DNA from: Granulosicoccus antarcticus IMCC3135
GTDB lineage: Bacteria; Pseudomonadota; Gammaproteobacteria; Granulosicoccales; Granulosicoccaceae
DNA length: 64,000 bases
Assembly: GCF_002215215.1 (NCBI RefSeq)
Contig: NZ_CP018632.1
Coordinates: 2,290,501 to 2,354,500, forward strand
Direction of reading: 5' to 3'
The position numbers and the translations under genes were made by a program. The notes beneath the pieces were generated by a model. It was not told the DNA's origin. It saw nothing but the letters and a program-made list of their open reading frames with translations, and did not search any database. Positions 19,459 through 28,157 of this stretch are shown here, piece by piece (positions within the stretch are counted from its first letter, which is position 1; every line of letters starts with the position of its first letter).

Positions 19459-20215
19459 GATTGTGCAATTCTCTCTGATAATCCCTGCCTGGAACGAGGC
19501 TGATTTCATCGCGCAAACGCTGGAATCAGTCACGTCCGTCCTGGCAGAGCTGGAGAGACACAGTGCCCATCGAGGAGAGCTGATTGTTGTTGACAACAAC
19601 TCCACGGATGCCACTGCACAGATAGCAGAATCATATGGTGCAAAGGTTGTGTTTGAACCCGTTAATCAGATTGCCCGTGCACGTAACTGCGGGGCGCAAG
19701 CTGCCTGCGGTGAGGTGCTGATTTTCCTGGATGCAGATACCCGGTGTAGCGAAAGACTGTTGAACCATGTGCTTGATCGACTACAGACGGGCACCGTGGT
19801 TGGAGGCGGGTCGACCATCGCTCCGGATAAACCGATATCGACGGCTGCCATGCGCGGTATGAGTGCCTGGAATGCCATATCCCGGACTGCCAATCTGGCC
19901 GCAGGGTGTTTTATATTCTGTACAAGAGAGGCTTTCGAGGCCATTGGCGGCTTCAGCGACAAGGTCTACGCAGGTGAAGAGATCTTTCTGTCGCGAGCTC
20001 TGAAACGTTGGGGGCGGGCACGGGCGATGCGTTTTGAAATCATGACTATCGAGCCGGTGGTAACCTCCGTGCGCAAACTCGAATGGTACAGCCCGATGCA
20101 ACTGGCCTTGCAAACCCTGCTGGTTCTGATCCCTGGCGCACTTTTTTCAAAACGGCTTTGCAGTACCTGGTATGACAAGCGCAAGCATGGTCGTCGCTCA
20201 GGCCCCAAGCACTGA
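19436..20215 (+). CDS. Family-2 glycosyltransferase
   Basis: A 259-residue GT-A fold enzyme that transfers a sugar from a nucleotide donor. SLIIPAWNEADFIAQTLES (nucleotide binding), VVDNNSTDATAQIAESYGA and the metal-binding LDADTR are visible, as is the acceptor-side GEEIFLSRALKR. A hydrophobic segment near the C-terminus (ALQTLLVLIPGALF) suggests membrane association. The ATG at 19436 overlaps the ABC ATPase by 23 bases. Acceptor and donor are unknown; a link to osmolyte transport would be only by shared transcript. Confidence 0.85.
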   Translation: MTVNTRHEIVQFSLIIPAWNEADFIAQTLESVTSVLAELERHSAHRGELIVVDNNSTDATAQIAESYGAKVVFEPVNQIARARNCGAQAACGEVLIFLDADTRCSERLLNHVLDRLQTGTVVGGGSTIAPDKPISTAAMRGMSAWNAISRTANLAAGCFIFCTREAFEAIGGFSDKVYAGEEIFLSRALKRWGRARAMRFEIMTIEPVVTSVRKLEWYSPMQLALQTLLVLIPGALFSKRLCSTWYDKRKHGRRSGPKH

Positions 20216-20304
20216 AAGAGTACACGTAAGGCCATTGTTCTAAACTATCAGGTGCAGGGTTGATAATTCTCAACAGCGGAGCAGTGCATTCTCGATAAAG
20301 TCCA

Positions 20305-21141
20305 ATGAGCTTGCTCGCCAGAGAATTCGGAATGGTTACCCACGAATACGTAAAAAAAACGTCTGAAGCTCGAACCCCGGTATCTTCGCAAGAGTCTGGT
20401 CTGCAAAAAGGCAGCGCGATGTCGGTCAACAGGGTTCGTACGCTGGCTGCGAGCGAATGGCTTGTACAGGCGGCGATGGATATTCATGCCAGTCGTTACC
20501 AGAGTTTGTTGTACGGACTGTTTTTCGTCTTGATGGGCTTGGGTATTGATAGCGCTCACGAAGGTAACGCCGCATTCGCCATAGGGCTGAGTGCCGCGTT
20601 CATGTTTACAGGGCCATTTCTGTCAATCGGCTTGTATGAGTTATCCCGACAGATACAAGAGGGTGAAAAACTTGATCTGTGGTTGTCTATGTTCAGCTGG
20701 TGCAAAAATCCGGCAGCGGTCGGGCGTTTCGCTTTCTATCTGAGTGTGGTCATGGTTGCCTGGTTGTGGCTATCGACAGTCTTGATGGCAGCATTGCACC
20801 AACCCTCGGGTATGCTGTTCGCCGCTTTCTTGCTGAGCTTGTGGGCGGCACTGGCAATAGTTGTGTTCATGGCCAGTGTGGTTGCGATACCGATGATGCT
20901 GGATCGGCCAGTGAGTGCCGCGCAGGCTGTTCGATTCAGTCTCAGGTGTTGCCGGCTCAATGCCTGGGCTCTATGCCTCTGGGCATCTATCGTGGCCTGC
21001 GGTGTCGGTTTGTCACTGGCTCTGGGCTATTGGCCGCTTCTGTTGGTGGGTCCCTTGCTGGGTCATGCAACCTGGCATGCTTATCGAGATATGCTGGGTT
21101 GCCAGTACGCGGACATGCCGACAGACTCCGGAAAGGCATGA
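20305..21141 (+). CDS. DUF2189 membrane protein
   Basis: A 278-residue inner-membrane protein. The soluble N-terminal 50 residues precede about six hydrophobic helices. The DUF2189 core is recognisable as GPFLSIGLYELSRQIQEGE between helices. The function of this family is not established; it is sometimes found with cytochrome oxidase genes, which are absent here. The start at 20305 is uncertain. The internal ATG at 20419 (MSVNRVRTLAAS) would also leave the family domain intact. Confidence 0.82.
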   Translation: MSLLAREFGMVTHEYVKKTSEARTPVSSQESGLQKGSAMSVNRVRTLAASEWLVQAAMDIHASRYQSLLYGLFFVLMGLGIDSAHEGNAAFAIGLSAAFMFTGPFLSIGLYELSRQIQEGEKLDLWLSMFSWCKNPAAVGRFAFYLSVVMVAWLWLSTVLMAALHQPSGMLFAAFLLSLWAALAIVVFMASVVAIPMMLDRPVSAAQAVRFSLRCCRLNAWALCLWASIVACGVGLSLALGYWPLLLVGPLLGHATWHAYRDMLGCQYADMPTDSGKA

Positions 21142-21197
21142 TAGTTTTTTTGACGTCATGAATGACTAATGGTCGCTCGAGTGCCCGATATCGAAGC

Positions 21198-22613
21198 TTA
21201 CTCTACCTCTGGCAAGCTGACTTCCAGAACCTGAACGTTACTCGGAGGTCGATCTGTATCGACGCCTTCGCCATCTATTTGTCCTACGGCTTGCACATAG
21301 AGGTGCAATCGGGATTGTTGTCTCCAGAGTTCAGTATCGTAGGAGGGTTCCCATCGGTCCACCGATTGATCAGTCAAAACAGTGTATTGCCACGTAGCAC
21401 CGGTGGTGAGATTGCTACTGGCCATGATGGCGCGATCATCGTATTCTGAATCTCGATAGATGATGTGGAGTCGGTGGACGCCGTTTCGTGAATCAGAAAT
21501 AATCTGCGGTCTGCTGATGGGTAGGCTTTTGGAACCGCCCCCGGATAGCGAAAAATCCATTTGCCTGTTACTGACTGTTTCACTGGTCCATTCAAGGGGT
21601 TCTCCACCCGAGCTTGTCTTGCTGATTGGATAGATGACATGGACTTGAGTGAACGCTGTGAGACTTTCACGGTAATAGGTCGCGATATAGGGTGTGCCAT
21701 TGCTATCTGCTGTTATCGATGTCTGGTTGATCAGATTGCTGCCCTGACTAATGAGCCAGATTGGATCGACTGTCTGCTGTGTCATTGGAAGCGAGTAGTT
21801 GTTCCCGGTGGCGCTTTGCCAGCTAATGCCACCGTTGCCAGATCGGGCATAGTGCATGTCGTGATTGGTGGCAACATCGCCGGTTTCGCGCCAGACCCAC
21901 GACAGGTGAATGGTGCTGTCTGAGCCGATATGAATTTGCCAATAGGCATTGCGTTGCCCTTCACCATCGAGCAGGTTGCTCTGAATGCGCTTCCACTGCA
22001 TCAAGGCATGATCGTACTGGTTGATAATAAGTCGACCGTTGCCAGAACTGCCATCTCGGTAAGCAAACAGAATGTCCCCAGAGGGCAAGCGATGAAATTC
22101 GGGATAGGTGACTGCCATCTCGTCCGTGCCGACCATGGCCATCATGGGGCCCAATTGCAGACTCTCTGGAGCCAGCGAGCGTGCATAACGCAGAGTGTCA
22201 ACATGATGATCCCAAGCCATGTGCACATAGCCAGTTCCATCGATCATGATACTGATACCGTTATGCGCATCGGTCGCTCTGCCGAAGTAGCCGGTTGCGG
22301 CCACCTCCCAGTCATCTGTGCCTAGGGGCCGCTTGCCCAGCATGACTTCGCTGTCATCTGAGTAGAAAGCGATGTATTGCTGCTGTTGATACGTTGCAAG
22401 GGAATTTTTGCGGAAGATGGTCGCATTGACACTGTTCTGCGCCCATCCCTGAGCAACATAACTCAGGTGATGATCGTATGGGTTATTTCCCGAGAGCTCA
22501 GTGTTGTTATCGCAGGCTGACAGGCTTGTTGCGACAAGCCAGGCTAGAAAGAGCACTGAACAGAATCTGCTCACTCGATATCCTGCCGTATACGGCCTCT
22601 GTAAAGTTCTCAT
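21198..22613 (-). CDS. BNR-repeat lipoprotein, sialidase/lyase-like propeller
   Basis: A 471-residue secreted lipoprotein. The signal peptide ends in the lipobox SLSAC near residue 34. The body shows BNR-type propeller blades (SIMIDGTGYVHMAWDHHVD, SDSTIHLSWVWRETGD, ITADSNGTPYIATYYRES, ISDSRNGVHRLHIIYRD). The HNGIS...GYVHMAWDHH pattern matches the BNR_4 repeat group, which includes carbohydrate-acting propellers such as some marine polysaccharide lyases. Catalytic residues cannot be assigned and the substrate is unknown. Transcribed divergently from the phytase-like gene; the Pho box in between is oriented toward the other gene. Confidence 0.78.
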   Translation of the reverse strand: MRTLQRPYTAGYRVSRFCSVLFLAWLVATSLSACDNNTELSGNNPYDHHLSYVAQGWAQNSVNATIFRKNSLATYQQQQYIAFYSDDSEVMLGKRPLGTDDWEVAATGYFGRATDAHNGISIMIDGTGYVHMAWDHHVDTLRYARSLAPESLQLGPMMAMVGTDEMAVTYPEFHRLPSGDILFAYRDGSSGNGRLIINQYDHALMQWKRIQSNLLDGEGQRNAYWQIHIGSDSTIHLSWVWRETGDVATNHDMHYARSGNGGISWQSATGNNYSLPMTQQTVDPIWLISQGSNLINQTSITADSNGTPYIATYYRESLTAFTQVHVIYPISKTSSGGEPLEWTSETVSNRQMDFSLSGGGSKSLPISRPQIISDSRNGVHRLHIIYRDSEYDDRAIMASSNLTTGATWQYTVLTDQSVDRWEPSYDTELWRQQSRLHLYVQAVGQIDGEGVDTDRPPSNVQVLEVSLPEVE

Positions 22614-22679
22614 CCGCAGTGGTGTGGATCATGGAAATACTATCTTAATTTCCGAGTTGCAAATTCCGATCCCGTTTCA

Positions 22680-22697
22680 TTGTCATTCTGCTGTCAT
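22680..22697 (+). promoter_or_regulatory. Pho box (PhoB binding site)
   Basis: TTGTCATTCTGCTGTCAT matches the PhoB box (two CTGTCAT repeats, 11-bp period) except for the first base. Ten bases downstream, TCTACT (22708-22713) is a weak -10 box, as expected for PhoB-activated promoters lacking a -35. It lies 55 bases before the phytase-like gene. Confidence 0.75.
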
Positions 22698-22751
22698 TCG
22701 CACGCGTTCTACTTGAGGTTTCTATTTCAAGCCTCGCTTTAAAACGGATTC

Positions 22752-24965
22752 GTGCCCATGCCTCCCACTCCTACTCGAACGCGCCTGTCAGTCATGATAG
22801 GTGGGATACTTCTGGCAACGTCAGTCTCGCCAGTGATAGCCGCCGACTACTTCGGGCGCATTGCCAGTTTTCCGGTTGCTGCTAATCTGCCCGTAGATGT
22901 TGCCCCTGATACTGAAACCTCCGCTGAAATCATCAGCGCCTCTGATGATGGCATGACGCTGATCTACAGTGACAGTCCCTTGGGAGGTATCGGTTTCATC
23001 GACATTACTGATCCGACTCTACCCGCGGCGGCAGGCTTTGTGTCTCTGGATGGTGAGCCTACCTCTGTGGTCGTTGCCGGATCCTATGCTCTGGTAGGGG
23101 TAAACACCTCTAGCAGTTACGCAGAGCCTGCCGGAAAACTGGTCATGGTTGAGATCTCCTCCCAGTCGGTAGTGGCTGAATGCGAGCTGGGTGGACAGCC
23201 CGATTCAGTAGCCTTGTCATCCGACAAGTCTCTGGTGGCCGTTGCGATCGAGAACGAACGTGATGAAGAGCTGAACGATGGAGCTTTGCCGCAATTGCCA
23301 GCAGGTTTTGTGAGTGTGCTGAGTCTGGGCGATAAGGGATCGATGGATTGTGCGGGGTTGAAGCGTATCGAGCTGACCGGTCTTGATATGGTTGGCAGTG
23401 ATGACCCTGAGCCCGAATTCGTAGACTTCAATGAGAACAACGAATTGGTTGTCACATTGCAGGAGAATAATCATCTGGCAGTCATTGATGCGAACACCGG
23501 CAAGCTGTTGAACGACTTTACTGCCGGTACGGTCGATCTGATCAATGTCGACGTTGCGGAAGAAGGGGCGCTGACATTTTCTGGTCAGCAACTGGGGCGT
23601 GTTCGAGAGCCGGACGCGGTCAAATGGCTGGATGACGAGCGTTTTGTAACCGCCAACGAAGGTGATTATCAGGGTGGTTCAAGAGGCTTCAGTATTTTCG
23701 ACAAGCACGGAGCGATGTTGTACGACAGCGGCCTTGATCTGGAATATCGTATTGCGCAGGCAGGTCACTATCCGGAAAATCGCAGTGGCAACAAGGGGGT
23801 GGAGCCTGAAGGGTTGGAAGTGGCAAGCTTCAATGGTGAAACCTATCTGTTCGTACTGGCCGAGCGTGCCGGTATGGTGGCTGTCTACAAGGATACGGGT
23901 GCCGAGCCTGAATTTATCCAGCTGTTACCCGCAGGTGTTGCACCAGAAGGTGTCATAGCCATTCCTTCCCGATCCCTGCTCGCTGTGGCCAATGAAGCGG
24001 ATCTGGTTGCTGATGGCGGGGTGCGCTCACAGGTCATGCTCTATGCTCAGGATCAGAACGTGGCGAGTTATCCCACTATTGAGTCGGGAAGAATCGATGG
24101 TAAGCCGGTTGCCTGGGGTGCCTTGTCGGGGCTGGCTGCAGATCCTGTGGTACCTGGTCTGCTCTACGCGGTTAATGACAGCTTCTATGGTATGCAGCCG
24201 CAACTGCTGACTATCGATGCAAGCACTCAGCCCGCACGCATTACCCAGGCGACGACGATCACACGCAATGGCAGTGCTGCGCAATCACTTGACCTGGAAG
24301 GCGTTGCCAGTGATGGGCAGGGTGGCTTTTGGCTGGCCTCGGAAGGTCGTACGGAGCGTCTGATTCCGCATGCTGTTTTGCATGTGAATGCGCAGGGGCA
24401 GATCCAGAAGCAGATATCTTTTCCTCCTGAATTGCTGGCGGTAGAAAAACGGTTTGGCAGTGAAGGAATCACGCAAATTGGCGATACCTTGTGGATTGCC
24501 ATTCAGCGCAGCTGGAGTGATGACCCAGAAGGTATGACGAAACTGTTGGCCTATGATCTGAAGAATGAGACGTGGGGAGCCGTTCACTATCCGCTTGAAA
24601 GTGCTGATGAGGGTTGGGTTGGGTTGTCCGAAATAACAACCTATGGCGATGCTGTCTATATCGTGGAACGGGATAATCAGATTGCGCAGGACGCTCGTAT
24701 CAAGCGCTTGTACCGAGTCGCACTCGATGAGCTGAAGCCGGCGGCATTAGGCTCGCAGTTGCCGGTGGTTGAAAAGTGGTTGGTGCATGACTTTGTTCCG
24801 GACCTGCAGGCATTTAATGGCTATGTGCTGGATAAGATCGAGGGTTTCACTATTGATGCGGCAGGTGCGGCCTACGCGGTGACTGATAACGATGGTGTGG
24901 ATGGCAGTAATGGTGAGACGCTGTTTTTCAACGTCTCGCTGGATGATAGGGTCAGCGTGGAATAG
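22752..24965 (+). CDS. Secreted esterase-like/phytase-like protein
   Basis: A 737-residue exported protein with a signal peptide ending near SPVIAADYF. Residues about 60-430 form a seven-bladed propeller (PDSVALSSDKSLVAVAIEN, EFVDFNENNELVVTLQENN, PDAVKWLDDERFVTANEGD, EPEGLEVASFNGETYLFVL). The C-terminal 300 residues match the phytase-like esterase domain (LSGLAADPVVPGLLYAVND, DLEGVASDGQGGFWLASEG, GSEGITQIGDTLWIAIQ). This domain set is found in periplasmic or extracellular proteins linked to phosphate scavenging. A Pho box immediately upstream supports induction by phosphate starvation. Release of phosphate from organic esters is inferred; catalytic residues were not identified. ATG at 22752 or 22758. 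Confidence 0.8.
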   Translation: MPMPPTPTRTRLSVMIGGILLATSVSPVIAADYFGRIASFPVAANLPVDVAPDTETSAEIISASDDGMTLIYSDSPLGGIGFIDITDPTLPAAAGFVSLDGEPTSVVVAGSYALVGVNTSSSYAEPAGKLVMVEISSQSVVAECELGGQPDSVALSSDKSLVAVAIENERDEELNDGALPQLPAGFVSVLSLGDKGSMDCAGLKRIELTGLDMVGSDDPEPEFVDFNENNELVVTLQENNHLAVIDANTGKLLNDFTAGTVDLINVDVAEEGALTFSGQQLGRVREPDAVKWLDDERFVTANEGDYQGGSRGFSIFDKHGAMLYDSGLDLEYRIAQAGHYPENRSGNKGVEPEGLEVASFNGETYLFVLAERAGMVAVYKDTGAEPEFIQLLPAGVAPEGVIAIPSRSLLAVANEADLVADGGVRSQVMLYAQDQNVASYPTIESGRIDGKPVAWGALSGLAADPVVPGLLYAVNDSFYGMQPQLLTIDASTQPARITQATTITRNGSAAQSLDLEGVASDGQGGFWLASEGRTERLIPHAVLHVNAQGQIQKQISFPPELLAVEKRFGSEGITQIGDTLWIAIQRSWSDDPEGMTKLLAYDLKNETWGAVHYPLESADEGWVGLSEITTYGDAVYIVERDNQIAQDARIKRLYRVALDELKPAALGSQLPVVEKWLVHDFVPDLQAFNGYVLDKIEGFTIDAAGAAYAVTDNDGVDGSNGETLFFNVSLDDRVSVE

Positions 24966-25495
24966 CTCCTCAGCGAGCACCGGTTTCAATCAAAAATGGC
25001 TGGTGCTCGTATCTGAATTGCTCTGGAATCACCGTAATGTCGGGTTTTTGACTTTAATGCATCGCAATGCAAGTCTGACAGTCGAAATATGCAATGCTGA
25101 ATTGTTAAAATTCGTTAACTCGATCCCTTTTAAATCAATAATAATTTTGTGCTTTCAGGCAATTCATCTTTCGCATTTTGTCTCTAATTCATTGATTTCA
25201 TAGATATGCACCAAAATGAATCGCAGAAAATGCGACCGCACCATCAAAAACGGCTAATACAACTCGATTGCCCATGCGAAAGGCGGTTTAGCACTGTGCC
25301 AAAGGGCTGATGATCTAACGGTTATCTTGTTTATGCCGCAATGCAATAGAAGTAATGAACGAATTCGACTGTTGTATCTGTGCCTGATGACGACATAATA
25401 CTCATCGAAAGGGGTTATTGATGAATCACGTAACCTCATTCGCTAATTCAGTTGGCAGGGTGTTTCCTGTCAACACAATGATCAGGAAATGAATC
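24966..25495. other. Intergenic region before double-DUF1127 gene
   Basis: 530 bases without a supportable gene. An inverted repeat CGAGCACC / GGTGCTCG (about 24975-25010) lies just past the preceding stop and may end that transcript, though no U-tract follows. The rest is AT-rich and most likely holds the promoter of the gene at 25496. Confidence 0.45.
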
Positions 25496-25885
25496 ATGAG
25501 TATTTTCAACAGTATTAAAGAAGCCTTTATCCGCGCCTCTGTCCACAACGGTAAAGTACGTGCCCGCCAAGAACTGATAAACATGAGCGACCGTCAGTTG
25601 GAAGACTTCGGTTTCTCAAAAGAACTGTTGCTTGAAGGTGTAAAAGCATGGCCATGGCGCGCTGATACTGGATCAGAAACTACGGTCAGTGCTGTTGTTG
25701 TAAACGCTTCTGCCAAGCCAGTGCAAGATCAACGCATTATCAGTCAGGCTATCAACGAACTGAGTTCTTACACAGATCGTGAGTTGGCAGAACTGGGTGT
25801 TACTCGTAACGGTATCGAAGAAGCTGTGCGCTACGGTCGTCCTGCAGTAGAAGGCGTGTTCGAATCACACAAGCACGCAGCTTGA
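25496..25885 (+). CDS. Double DUF1127 protein
   Basis: A 129-residue small basic protein containing two DUF1127-type helical units. The first is RARQELINMSDRQLEDFGFS at about residues 22-41; the second is QAINELSSYTDRELAELGVT at about 83-102. They are joined by a 40-residue linker. DUF1127 proteins are normally single-unit and 45-75 residues long; some bind RNA or tune phosphate and carbon responses in alphaproteobacteria. The role here is unknown. The ATG follows an AGGA seven bases upstream. A GC hairpin lies 17 bases after the stop. Confidence 0.85.
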   Translation: MSIFNSIKEAFIRASVHNGKVRARQELINMSDRQLEDFGFSKELLLEGVKAWPWRADTGSETTVSAVVVNASAKPVQDQRIISQAINELSSYTDRELAELGVTRNGIEEAVRYGRPAVEGVFESHKHAA

Positions 25886-25901
25886 ATGTGGGAGCGGCAT
25901 G

Positions 25902-25920
25902 AGGCGGCTTGACGCCGCCT
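25902..25920 (+). terminator. Terminator-like hairpin
   Basis: 7-bp stem AGGCGGC / GCCGCCT with a TTGAC loop, followed by TGTGTT. It is placed correctly to end the double-DUF1127 transcript. Confidence 0.6.
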
Positions 25921-26203
25921 TGTGTTCGAACGTTTTTACTTATGCCCGAACAGGTGCATGAATCAGTGATGCACGATTGTAGTTAGTGAAGTATTTGCTC
26001 GATGCAAAGACTCGAGAGTTCGAGGCAATCTAGCCTGCCTCCGAGTCCACGTGGGGTGTTAATGCCACGTGTCGATGAGCTGGCCTAAGCCGCATTTTTT
26101 GAATAGTTCAGTGTGGGTCTTGCCACTGGGCTTCCGAAACCCAAACCCGATAACGTCATGCTCCTGCCGGAGCGCAGAGTACGACGCCTCGTTTAGTGCC
26201 TAC

Positions 26204-26229
26204 AGGCTCAGCTCAAATGAGCTGAGCCT
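26204..26229. terminator. Hairpin ending the cysD-cysNC transcript
   Basis: A 12-bp inverted repeat AGGCTCAGCTCA / TGAGCTGAGCCT lies 11 bases beyond the cysNC stop. There is no clear U-tract on either strand. The surrounding 25886-26240 holds no other supportable gene. Confidence 0.55.
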
Positions 26230-26240
26230 GGCTTTATGGC

Positions 26241-28157
26241 CTACTCAGGTGGATTGAGAACACCACGACGTCGCAGTTCGGCAACCACTCGTTCTGCCGC
26301 CTGTTCGGCGCTCATGGCAGATGTGTCGACCATGATCTCCGGCTGTTCTGGTGCTTCATACGGTGAGTCTATACCCGTAAAGTTGCTCAGTTCGCCGCGG
26401 CGTGCTTTCTTGTACAAGCCTTTGGGATCGCGATCTTCAGCGATGCTCAATGGCGTGTCGACATGCACCTCGATGAATTCACCTTCCTCGACCAGTGAGC
26501 GGGCGAGAGCGCGCTCGGAGCGGAATGGCGAGATGAAGGCTGTCAGCACGATCAGTCCGGAATCGACCATCAGGCTGGCTACTTCACCGATACGTCGGAT
26601 GTTCTCGACACGATCCGCGTCAGTGAAACCCAGGTCACGATTCAGGCCGTGACGAACATTGTCACCGTCAAGAAGGTAGGTGTGATGTCCTTTGGCCAGC
26701 AACTGCTTTTCAACCAGATTTGCAATCGTTGACTTGCCAGCACCTGAGAGTCCGGTAAACCAGACAATCGCTGGTTTCTGGCTTTTCTGTGCAGAGCGAA
26801 CCTTCTTGTCAACATCAGTTGCCTGTAAGTGAATGTTGTCAGCACGTCGCAATGAGAAGTGCAGCATGCCTGCGCCCACAGTTGCATTATTCATCCGGTC
26901 TATCAGGATGAAGCCGCCCATTTCACGATTCGTTTTGTAAGAATCAAATGCCAGTGGCTGGTCGGTGCTGATGTTGCAAACACCAATGGCGTTGAGTTCC
27001 AGCTGCGTTGCTGCACTCTCTTCCAGTGTGTTGACATTCACCTGGTGCTTGATAGTTGTCACTGTCGCATTGACGGTCTTGGTGCCCATCTTCAGCAGAT
27101 AGGGGCGACCCGCCAGCAACGGTTCATCATGCATCCATACAATGGTCGTTTCAAACTGATCGGCCACACTGGCCGGTGCTTCGCCAGCTGATATGACATC
27201 ACCTCTGGAGGCATCGACTTCGTCGGTCAGTGTCAGTGTCACGGACTGGCCGGTGACAGCCTCATCAAGATCGCCATCAAAAGTCACGATACGAGCAACC
27301 TGGCTCATGCGACCTGATGGTTGTATGCGGATTGCATCGCCGGGTGCGACACGGCCACCGGTAATGGTGCCTGCGTAGCCACGAAAATCCAGTGACGGTC
27401 GATTGACCCACTGTACAGGCATGCGAAACGCTTCTTCCTGGCGACGCTCGTTGTCGATCTTGACGGTCTCCAGCCAGGACAGCAGTGTTGTGCCGTGATA
27501 CCACGACATGTTGTTGCTAGGCTCGGTGATGTTGTCGCCCGCCAATGCCGACATGGGAATGGCGGTGATGTTTTCGATATTCAGAGACTTGGCAAACTTC
27601 ATATAGTCTTCAGTGATGCTGGTGAAGACACTCTCGTCATAATCCATCAAGTCCATCTTGTTGACAGCCAGTACGACGTTGCGAATACCCAGTAGCGAAA
27701 CCAGGTAGCTATGACGCCTGGTTTGGGTTAGCAGGCCGGCGCGAGCATCAACCAGAATGACGGCAACATCAGCCGTGGAGGCGCCAGTAACCATGTTTCG
27801 CGTGTATTGCTCATGTCCCGGGGTATCGGCAACAATGAACTTGCGACTGTCGGTAGAAAAGAAGCGATAGGCAACATCAATGGTGATGCCTTGTTCGCGT
27901 TCTGCAGCAAGCCCATCGACAAGCAGTGCGAAGTCGATGTTCTTGCCTTGAGTTCCCCATTTTTTCGAGTCGTTAGTGACCGTATCCAGCTGGTCTTCGA
28001 AGAGGGTTTTTGATTCATAGAGAAGACGACCAATCAGCGTACTCTTGCCATCGTCGACGCTGCCACAGGTAATGAATCGCAGCAGGCTTTTGTGTTCGTG
28101 TTTGTCCAGGTAGGCACTGATATCGTTCGCGATCAGCGCATCAGATTCGGCTTGCAT
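26241..28157 (-). CDS. cysNC: Bifunctional sulfate adenylyltransferase GTPase subunit / APS kinase
   Basis: A 638-residue fusion doing two steps of sulfate activation: GTP-driven stimulation of APS formation with CysD, then phosphorylation of APS to PAPS. The N-terminal CysN GTPase has [15 protein letters not shown] (G1), [17 protein letters not shown] (G3) and NKMD (G4), then EF-Tu-like barrels. The C-terminal APS kinase starts near residue 440 with [18 protein letters not shown] and [15 protein letters not shown]. The length is normal for CysNC. The ATG overlaps the cysD stop by one base (TGATG), so translation is coupled. PAPS serves sulfate assimilation or sulfotransferases such as the one at 40702. 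Confidence 0.96.
   Translation of the reverse strand: MQAESDALIANDISAYLDKHEHKSLLRFITCGSVDDGKSTLIGRLLYESKTLFEDQLDTVTNDSKKWGTQGKNIDFALLVDGLAAEREQGITIDVAYRFFSTDSRKFIVADTPGHEQYTRNMVTGASTADVAVILVDARAGLLTQTRRHSYLVSLLGIRNVVLAVNKMDLMDYDESVFTSITEDYMKFAKSLNIENITAIPMSALAGDNITEPSNNMSWYHGTTLLSWLETVKIDNERRQEEAFRMPVQWVNRPSLDFRGYAGTITGGRVAPGDAIRIQPSGRMSQVARIVTFDGDLDEAVTGQSVTLTLTDEVDASRGDVISAGEAPASVADQFETTIVWMHDEPLLAGRPYLLKMGTKTVNATVTTIKHQVNVNTLEESAATQLELNAIGVCNISTDQPLAFDSYKTNREMGGFILIDRMNNATVGAGMLHFSLRRADNIHLQATDVDKKVRSAQKSQKPAIVWFTGLSGAGKSTIANLVEKQLLAKGHHTYLLDGDNVRHGLNRDLGFTDADRVENIRRIGEVASLMVDSGLIVLTAFISPFRSERALARSLVEEGEFIEVHVDTPLSIAEDRDPKGLYKKARRGELSNFTGIDSPYEAPEQPEIMVDTSAMSAEQAAERVVAELRRRGVLNPPE

Noticed and set aside
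26069-26257. Small plus-strand frame between the DUF1127 gene and cysNC
   Set aside because: It has no ribosome site, runs into the cysNC gene on the other strand and shows no motif.
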